A stretch of 20,668 nucleotides of DNA from CAYILR01 sp964364175 (GTDB taxonomy: Bacteria; Bdellovibrionota; UBA1018), in NCBI GenBank assembly GCA_964364175.1, contig CAYILR010000056.1, positions 1-20,668 on the forward strand, in the 5' to 3' direction. Below, piece by piece: positions 16,220-20,668 of this stretch. Position numbers and translations under genes: made by a program. Every line of letters begins with the position of its first letter. The first letter of the stretch is position 1. The notes under the pieces are model-generated. The model did not search any database. It was not told the origin of the DNA and saw nothing but the letters and a program-made list of their open reading frames with translations.

Positions 16220-16256
16220 AGCCCTGAGATCCAAATCTCAGGGCTTTTGTGTTTTT
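16220..16256 (+). terminator. Strong rho-independent terminator overlapping the pyrD 3' end
   Basis: A perfect 11-bp stem pairs AGCCCTGAGAT (16220-16230) with ATCTCAGGGCT (16235-16245) around loop CCAA. It is followed by TTTGTGTTTTT. It serves the plus-strand microprotein gene. Its right arm and T tract are also the last codons and stop of pyrD on the other strand. Read on the minus strand the hairpin is not followed by T residues, so it should act mainly in the plus direction. Confidence 0.9.
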
Positions 16257-17305
16257 AGCTGTAATCTGCACGTTTTTTCTACTTTCTTTGGAAATCTCGG
16301 TCCCCCAAAAATCCAACCTGCATACAATTGAATCAGAGATGCTCCCGCTCGTAATCGCATCACTGCATCCTCGGAAGTCATAATCCCACCCACAGAAATA
16401 ATCGGCAATGCGGTTTCCTTCTTCGCCTCTTTCAGTCTCTCCAGCGCTACAGTAGTCAAAATTTGCCCACTCAGTCCACCCGACAGCGTCTCCGAACCTT
16501 CTCTTTTCCATTCTCCTTGGAGAGTATTGGTCAAAATCCAACCTGCTACCCCCCAACTCGGGGCTTGATGAAGAACTTCTATGAAATTTTCTCCTGTGAG
16601 CTCTGGGGCTAGTTTCAAAAAGAGCGGCGGCACTGATGATCCCCATCCACGAATTTCATTCGCGACAGATTCAATAATGGGCCTTAATGCTGCTGCTTTT
16701 TGAAGATCTCTCAGTCCTGGCGTATTCGGTGAACTGACGTTGACCACTACATAATCCGCAAGACCTCGAAAGGGTTGAAGTGCTTTGACATAATCTTGAG
16801 CGGCTTTTTCCTGAGGAGTATCTTTGTTCTTTCCCACATTGATGCCAACACGAAATCCATCGGGGAGATTAGGCTTCGACTCCATTACGTGGCGAGCCAC
16901 TGCAATCGCTCCGCGATTGTTGAATCCCATTCGATTGAAGATGATTTTTTTATCCGCATCTCTAAAAAGACGAGGTAGAGGGTTTCCAGATTGAGGAAGC
17001 GGCGTCACTGTGCCGATTTCTGCAAAGCCAAAACCTAAATGGGGAATTGCTTCGAGAATTTCTGCATCTTTATCAAATCCGGCAGCGAGTCCGACGGGCG
17101 AGAGCCACTTCAAACCAGCGCACTCTCCCCAAAACTTCAATCCGGGCGAGTTTTCATAGTTTTCCAAGGAATCAGCCCCACTCACCCATCTCAAAGAATG
17201 ACTTCCGAGATATTTTTGTACGAATTGGATGACCTGAATAGTCAAACGATGCATCCATTCTGCATCAAAACGAAAAAGCATCTTGCGAATCCATCGCCAA
17301 ATCAT
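16238..17305 (-). CDS. pyrD: Dihydroorotate dehydrogenase (quinone), class 2
   Basis: This 355-residue enzyme oxidises dihydroorotate to orotate and passes electrons to membrane quinone, the fourth step of pyrimidine synthesis. The N-terminal amphipathic helices (IRKMLFRFDAEWMHRLTIQ) that dock class 2 enzymes on the membrane are present and set the start at ATG 17305. The same frame is open much further upstream, but that part is antisense to the acyl-CoA dehydrogenase gene. FMN and catalytic motifs are in order: GLAAGFDKD (72-80), NRMGFNNRG (124-132), NVSSPNTPGLRDL with the class 2 catalytic serine at 191/192, LKLAPEL, TNTL, GGLSG and SVGGIMTSEDA. It is slightly longer than the roughly 336-residue E. 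coli enzyme. Only 36 bases separate it from the divergent next gene. Confidence 0.95.
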   Translation of the reverse strand: MIWRWIRKMLFRFDAEWMHRLTIQVIQFVQKYLGSHSLRWVSGADSLENYENSPGLKFWGECAGLKWLSPVGLAAGFDKDAEILEAIPHLGFGFAEIGTVTPLPQSGNPLPRLFRDADKKIIFNRMGFNNRGAIAVARHVMESKPNLPDGFRVGINVGKNKDTPQEKAAQDYVKALQPFRGLADYVVVNVSSPNTPGLRDLQKAAALRPIIESVANEIRGWGSSVPPLFLKLAPELTGENFIEVLHQAPSWGVAGWILTNTLQGEWKREGSETLSGGLSGQILTTVALERLKEAKKETALPIISVGGIMTSEDAVMRLRAGASLIQLYAGWIFGGPRFPKKVEKTCRLQLKTQKP

Positions 17306-17341
17306 TAGGTTCAGCTTTATCACGAGAGGAACCAATATCCT

Positions 17342-18487
17342 ATGATCGACTTTACACTGACGGACGAACAAAAAGCACTTCAAGACATGGCTCGCAAATT
17401 TGCTAAGGAAGAAATCATTCCCCACGCTCCCAAACACGACAAGGAAGGCAAATTTCCGCGAGAAATTGCAAAAAAAGCCTGGGAGATTGGTTTGATGAAC
17501 ACCCACGTTCCCGAAGAATACGGCGGACTCGGATTGGGTGTGCTCGATGGTTGCATCATCACTGAAGAGCTCGGCTACGGCTGCACAGGGATCGCTACTG
17601 CGATGGAAGCCAATTCGTTGGCCTCTGCTCCCGTGATAGTCGGCGCGAACGATGAACAAAAGAAAGAATACTTGGGAAGACTCACTTCTGAGCCACTTTT
17701 TGCTGCTTATTGCGTGACGGAGCCAGGCGCAGGATCTGATGTCAGCGGAATTCGCACGACTGCAAAAAAAGTTGGCAATGACTATGTGATTAATGGATCC
17801 AAGATGTGGATCACCAATGCCAGCGTCGCAAACTGGTATTTTCTGCTCGCTTACACAGACGCTGCACAAAAACACAAAGGGATGTCTGCATTCATCCTTC
17901 CCGCTGATACCCCAGGCATCACGGTTGGGAAAAAAGAATGGAACCTAGGTCAGCGCGCCAGCGACACCCGCGGGATTACTTTTGAAGATGTCAAAATTCC
18001 GGCAAAAAATCTGGTTGGCAAAGAAGGCGAAGGATTCAGGCTCGCGATGGCTGCATTCGATCACACTCGTCCATCGGTTGCGATGGGCGCAGTGGGACTG
18101 GCTCGTCGGGCGATGGATGAAGCGATTCAATATGCTCAGACCCGCAAAACTTTTGGTGTGCCCATTGCTGCTCACCAAGGCATCAGCTTTATGATTGCTG
18201 ATATGGCCAAAGATATCGAAGCAGGCCGACTCTTGGCTTATCAAGCTGCTTGGGCAATCGACAATGGACACCGCAACACGAAGTTCGCAGCTATGGCGAA
18301 AGCGTTCTGCGCTGACATGGCCATGCGAGTAGCTACGGATGCTGTGCAGGTTTTCGGTGGATACGGATATTCGGAAGAATATCCCGTTGAGAAGCTGATG
18401 CGCGATGCGAAGATTTATCAGATCTACGAAGGCACCAGCCAAATTCAGCGATTGATTATTGCTAAAGAGTTGTTTGATCGTCGATAA
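17342..18487 (+). CDS. Acyl-CoA dehydrogenase, medium/short-chain type
   Basis: This 381-residue flavoenzyme catalyses the first oxidation step of fatty-acid beta-oxidation, forming trans-2-enoyl-CoA and passing electrons to electron-transfer flavoprotein. The ATG follows AGAGGA at a spacing of about 11. The N-terminal helical domain (DFTLTDEQKALQDMARKFA, PEEYGGLGL), the middle beta domain (CVTEPGAGSDVSG and MWITNA, which contact FAD and substrate) and the C-terminal helical domain (QTRKTFGVPIAAHQ, QVFGGYGYSEEYPVEKLMRD) are complete. The catalytic base is Glu363 in IYEGTSQIQR, at the position of the medium- and short-chain enzymes rather than the isovaleryl-CoA type. No other beta-oxidation gene lies beside it. 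Chain-length preference cannot be fixed by sequence alone. Confidence 0.93.
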   Translation: MIDFTLTDEQKALQDMARKFAKEEIIPHAPKHDKEGKFPREIAKKAWEIGLMNTHVPEEYGGLGLGVLDGCIITEELGYGCTGIATAMEANSLASAPVIVGANDEQKKEYLGRLTSEPLFAAYCVTEPGAGSDVSGIRTTAKKVGNDYVINGSKMWITNASVANWYFLLAYTDAAQKHKGMSAFILPADTPGITVGKKEWNLGQRASDTRGITFEDVKIPAKNLVGKEGEGFRLAMAAFDHTRPSVAMGAVGLARRAMDEAIQYAQTRKTFGVPIAAHQGISFMIADMAKDIEAGRLLAYQAAWAIDNGHRNTKFAAMAKAFCADMAMRVATDAVQVFGGYGYSEEYPVEKLMRDAKIYQIYEGTSQIQRLIIAKELFDRR

Positions 18488-18513
18488 ACGCATTCCAGGC
18501 TCAAAACAGAATT

Positions 18514-18639
18514 CACTGGTCGACTTGAACTTTTTTATGTCGGGTACGCCGCTCCGGTCATCGTGACCTAACGCTTAAGCCGCATCCTGCGGCCGCGTTA
18601 AGCGGGTACCCGCACACAAAAAAGTCCAAGTGCCCAGCG
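18514..18639. repeat. 126-bp GC-rich palindromic element with AATT flanks (MITE/REP-like)
   Basis: Two arms of about 34 bases (18514-18547 and 18606-18639) form an imperfect inverted repeat (ACTTGaACTTTTTTaTGT against ACTTGgACTTTTTTgTGT, both closing on CGGGTAC). Inside are hairpins GGTCA-TCG-TGACC (18556-18568) and GCCGCA-TCC-TGCGGC (18579-18593), the second enclosed by CGCTTAA/TTAAGCG. AATT flanks both ends (18510-18513 and 18640-18643). This could be a target duplication or an extension of the palindrome. The arm differences become G-U pairs only in minus-strand RNA. It lies between two convergent genes and may also help end their transcripts. No coding is seen. Confidence 0.6.
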
Positions 18640-18701
18640 AATTTATTCTCCGATTTTTCGAATTTTTTGTGCAAGATTTTCTGACGATTGGGACAGCCGC
18701 A

Positions 18702-18866
18702 GCAAGTGCGATATTCGGAGGTTCTCCGCGGCAGGATGCCGAAGCCCGGAGGGCGCGGACACTTCGAGGACAGGAGTCCGAGAAGCCGTCAGCGCGTCAG
18801 CGCTGCTCCGAAGCGTGAAGCGTAGGAGAGGAACAGGACGTCGGCCCTCCGATACTCGCAGCTTGC
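18702..18866 (+). ncRNA. Candidate structured RNA or dispersed repeat: hairpins with GGA loops
   Basis: Outer arms (GCAAGTGCGATATTCGGAGG at 18702-18721 against 18846-18866) bracket a run of small hairpins. They are CGGC-AGGAT-GCCG (18729-18741), GCCC-GGA-GGGC (18744-18754), CTTC-GA-GGAC-AGGA-GTCC-GA-GAAG (18762-18785) and CAGCGC-GTCA-GCGCTG (18790-18805). A linker with three GGA motifs (18824-18838) follows. Three of the four loops show GGA, the recognition triplet of CsrA/RsmA proteins. The third stem holds a GA/GA internal loop, able to form tandem G-A pairs. The region is clearly richer in GC than its surroundings. No promoter or terminator is evident, so it may instead be a dispersed repeat of unknown family. 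Short frames across it on both strands look spurious. Confidence 0.4.
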
Positions 18867-18902
18867 GGAGGCTTCCCAAACGCCTGAAAATTCTGATCTA
18901 GC

Positions 18903-19922
18903 CTATTCTTCCAGCAAAGATTCCAAAATCCTGCGATACGTCGGATAGCGGGCCAGTGTTTTGGCGTCGCAGTTTTCTTCGTTGAAGTGGAAGCAGCTTT
19001 TCTGCGTGCAGGCGAGTCCGTTGAATTCTGGGTAGGCTTGCGCGAGGTCTTCGGGTTTGACTCCGGATAGGCCGAACTCTTTCACTCCGGGGGTGTCGAT
19101 CCAACGTGAATCACCCGCGGTGTGAAACATCACTGCGCTTGTGGTAGTGTGCTTACCTTTCCCCGTATATGAGTTCACCGTACCGGTAGTCGCAACGACT
19201 TTGCCGATGAGGTTGGCTAGGAGTGAGGATTTGCCAACTCCTGAATGCCCGCAGAACACGACGGTTTTTCCTAATACAGCTGCTTTGAGCTCATCGATGC
19301 CTGTATCTTTTTTGCTGCTTACTAAGAAAACAGGAATGCCCAAGTCTTGGTAGACTCGCCAAGTTCCGTGTCCACCCTGTTCGGCCTCTAGCAAATCCGT
19401 TTTGTTCACGATCAAAATCGCTGGGATTTTTTCCATAAATGCGGCCGCAAAAAATCGATCCACAATTCCCATCGAAAAATCGGGTTCGCTTACCGAGGTC
19501 ACGACTGCCACGACTTGAACATTGGCTGCGATGATGTGAATCGATTTTTCATGTCGATCCGGAGCTGGACGTGCCAAAGAGTTGGCTCGTTTGCATCTTC
19601 CCTCGATCACACCACTTTGGGGTGACAGGATTTGAATTTTAACTCGGTCGCCGACTGCGACTGGAGATCGTTCGCGCAAGTCTCCTTTTTGATAAACCTG
19701 CGCTCGTCTATAACTACACAAAAACTCTTGATTCGATCCATCCGGGCGAACTCGGCTCTGCTTATGAAAAACCTCGACTACCGTCGCACTCCCTTCGGCG
19801 AGATCAAGCTCCTCGGCCTGCGCATCGATGCCCTTGCCCTGCCGATTTTTTTTACCGGACTGACGAAGCGACTTTTGGTCGTCCAGCCAATCATCGGATT
19901 TTCCTCTAAATTTCGGTGCCAT
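18903..19922 (-). CDS. rsgA: Ribosome small-subunit-dependent GTPase RsgA
   Basis: This 339-residue circularly permuted GTPase checks late maturation of the 30S ribosomal subunit. A basic, flexible N-terminus (1-45) leads into an OB-fold domain (about 46-120; VVEVFHKQSRV, VAVGDRVKI). The GTPase motifs then appear in permuted order: NKTD (173-176), VSSKKDTG, the P-loop GHSGVGKSS (225-233), TGKGKHTTT for switch I, and DTPG (276-279). The C-terminal zinc site C305-x4-C310-x-H312-x5-C318 is intact. The ATG at 19922 has no visible ribosome-binding site, but no better in-frame start exists. The gene diverges from the phospholipase-D-type nuclease gene across 95 bases. Its extended N-terminus is longer than in many homologues. 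Confidence 0.95.
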   Translation of the reverse strand: MAPKFRGKSDDWLDDQKSLRQSGKKNRQGKGIDAQAEELDLAEGSATVVEVFHKQSRVRPDGSNQEFLCSYRRAQVYQKGDLRERSPVAVGDRVKIQILSPQSGVIEGRCKRANSLARPAPDRHEKSIHIIAANVQVVAVVTSVSEPDFSMGIVDRFFAAAFMEKIPAILIVNKTDLLEAEQGGHGTWRVYQDLGIPVFLVSSKKDTGIDELKAAVLGKTVVFCGHSGVGKSSLLANLIGKVVATTGTVNSYTGKGKHTTTSAVMFHTAGDSRWIDTPGVKEFGLSGVKPEDLAQAYPEFNGLACTQKSCFHFNEENCDAKTLARYPTYRRILESLLEE

Positions 19923-20017
19923 TTTATGTAAATATGAAAGTATTTGGATTCATTGTCATTTAAGAGTTTCATATTTTTTTCGTGACAACAAGTTCTGGCG
20001 CTTTAATCTGAGATATC

Positions 20018-20593
20018 ATGGACCTATTTTTCAAAATCCTACTTTTGGCTGGATGGGGGATCGCAATTGCACAGTCCCATGCGGGTACACAGGTGTATTT
20101 TTCGCCCAACGGAGGATGCGAAACCCAGGCTGCGCAGCTGATCAGCAAAGCCAAGTCCACTTTGGATATTGCCGTCTATAGCTTGAATAACCCTGCGATC
20201 GTGAGTGCGATTTCGGCCGCGGCCAAGCGTGGAGTCAAGATCCGTGTCCTGACGGATCGAACACAGGCCTTTGGTAAAGGAAATCTGGATGCCACAAGAA
20301 CGCTAGCGACACTGGGACAAAATTTTCGAGTCCATTCCAAAAATCGCATCATGCACAATAAGTTCGGAATTGCTGATGGCAAACTGATGATGACCGGATC
20401 GTTCAACTGGACTCGTTCTGCGGAACAAGCCAATGACGAGAACTGCATGATTACGGATGATTCGAATATTGTAGTTTCATTTAAGAAACGATTTGAGACT
20501 CACCTTTGGGTCGTGAATACTTTGGAGAAAAGCCAAAAATATTTGGGAACTCGTGGTATTGGGATGATCCATCGAAAAACGGCGGGAAAATAA
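20018..20593 (+). CDS. Secreted phospholipase-D-superfamily nuclease (Nuc-like, single HKD)
   Basis: This 191-residue protein has a signal peptide (DLFFKILLLAGWGIAIAQS, cleavage near SHA/GT) and one phospholipase-D-type catalytic motif: H113-x-K115-x4-D120-x6-G127-S128-x-N130. A strand LDIAVYSLNNPAIVSAI and the segment KIRVLTDRTQ match the N-terminal half of the Nuc/EDTA-resistant endonuclease group. Single-HKD members work as dimers and cut DNA or RNA without a metal ion. The length fits that group. The signal peptide places it in the periplasm or outside, so degradation of foreign or prey nucleic acid is plausible (inference). Phospholipid hydrolysis is a less likely alternative. The start codon ATG 20018 has only a weak upstream GAG. 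Confidence 0.88.
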   Translation: MDLFFKILLLAGWGIAIAQSHAGTQVYFSPNGGCETQAAQLISKAKSTLDIAVYSLNNPAIVSAISAAAKRGVKIRVLTDRTQAFGKGNLDATRTLATLGQNFRVHSKNRIMHNKFGIADGKLMMTGSFNWTRSAEQANDENCMITDDSNIVVSFKKRFETHLWVVNTLEKSQKYLGTRGIGMIHRKTAGK

Positions 20594-20668
20594 CTCGATC
20601 GAATGCAAAAAATAATGTAACTGTTCAGCCTGATTATGCGAGCAGTGGCTGAAGCGGTGCACCTAAAA

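Noticed and set aside
17306..17875. Long upstream extension of the pyrD frame (to a 545-residue reading)
   Set aside because: It is antisense to the well-supported acyl-CoA dehydrogenase gene, is rich in Cys/Ser/Phe, and the known class 2 N-terminus begins at 17305.
18509..18612. Cluster of restriction-type palindromes (GAATTC, GTCGAC, CTTAAG, GCGGCCGC, GGTACC) and GAATTCACTGG, suggestive of a cloning polylinker
   Set aside because: The resemblance to vector sequence ends after 11 bases; the palindromes follow from the inverted-repeat structure of a natural element and the flanking genes are continuous chromosome.
18643..18879. Minus-strand open frame of 78 codons across the GC-rich hairpin region (and a plus-strand one at 18630-18818)
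   Set aside because: Both run through inverted repeats, show no domain or ribosome-binding site and have Arg/Ser-rich composition expected from GC-rich non-coding DNA.
20624..20668. Hairpin TTCAGCC/GGCTGAA and a possible start ATG at 20636 running off the window end
   Set aside because: The loop is 16 bases with no T tract, and the 11 visible codons have no ribosome-binding site; not enough to call a terminator or gene.

Overview
The window reads as ordinary chromosome from a Gram-negative bacterium of moderate GC, with lipoproteins, Sec signal peptides and outer-membrane-type proteins. The mix of many secreted proteins of unknown function, a DUF3015 protein, a DUF4105/Lnb_N-type protein, an HD-GYP protein and an NtrY/NtrX pair is most like Bdellovibrionota or a related former deltaproteobacterial line. 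That placement is inferred from gene style, not from a marker gene. There is no phage, insertion sequence, CRISPR array or rRNA.

Layout. Positions 1-113 may hold the tail of an upstream gene. At 114-4213 lies a two-gene unit: a large lipoprotein of repeated cysteine-pair Ig-like modules capped by a LamG-like lectin domain, then a secreted protein of unknown role. A tRNA-Val(CAC) sits on the minus strand at 4375-4449. An HD-GYP (cyclic-di-GMP phosphodiesterase type) gene follows, then a DUF3015 gene with its own terminator. A closely spaced pair comes next, a DUF4105 protein and an alpha/beta-hydrolase lipoprotein, meeting a secreted FecR-domain gene tail to tail. At 10086-11672 are two abutting unknown genes, the second built of six helical repeats. 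On the minus strand, 16008-11690 runs ntrY, ntrX and an unknown secreted protein.

From 16120 the genes are mostly housekeeping: pyrD (quinone-type dihydroorotate dehydrogenase), a medium-chain-type acyl-CoA dehydrogenase, rsgA (ribosome-assembly GTPase) and a small secreted phospholipase-D-fold nuclease.

The most unusual content is small. (1) A 24-residue gene at 16120-16194 encodes four perfect ATKKK units, like a miniature histone H1 tail. It has a strong Shine-Dalgarno sequence, only synonymous changes between its repeat units, and a strong terminator that runs into the 3' end of pyrD. (2) The 415-bp gap between the acyl-CoA dehydrogenase gene and rsgA holds two GC-rich, inverted-repeat-bounded elements. 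One is a 126-bp palindromic element flanked by AATT. The other is a chain of hairpins that present GGA in their loops, like CsrA/RsmA-binding RNAs, although a dispersed repeat family is an equal or better explanation.
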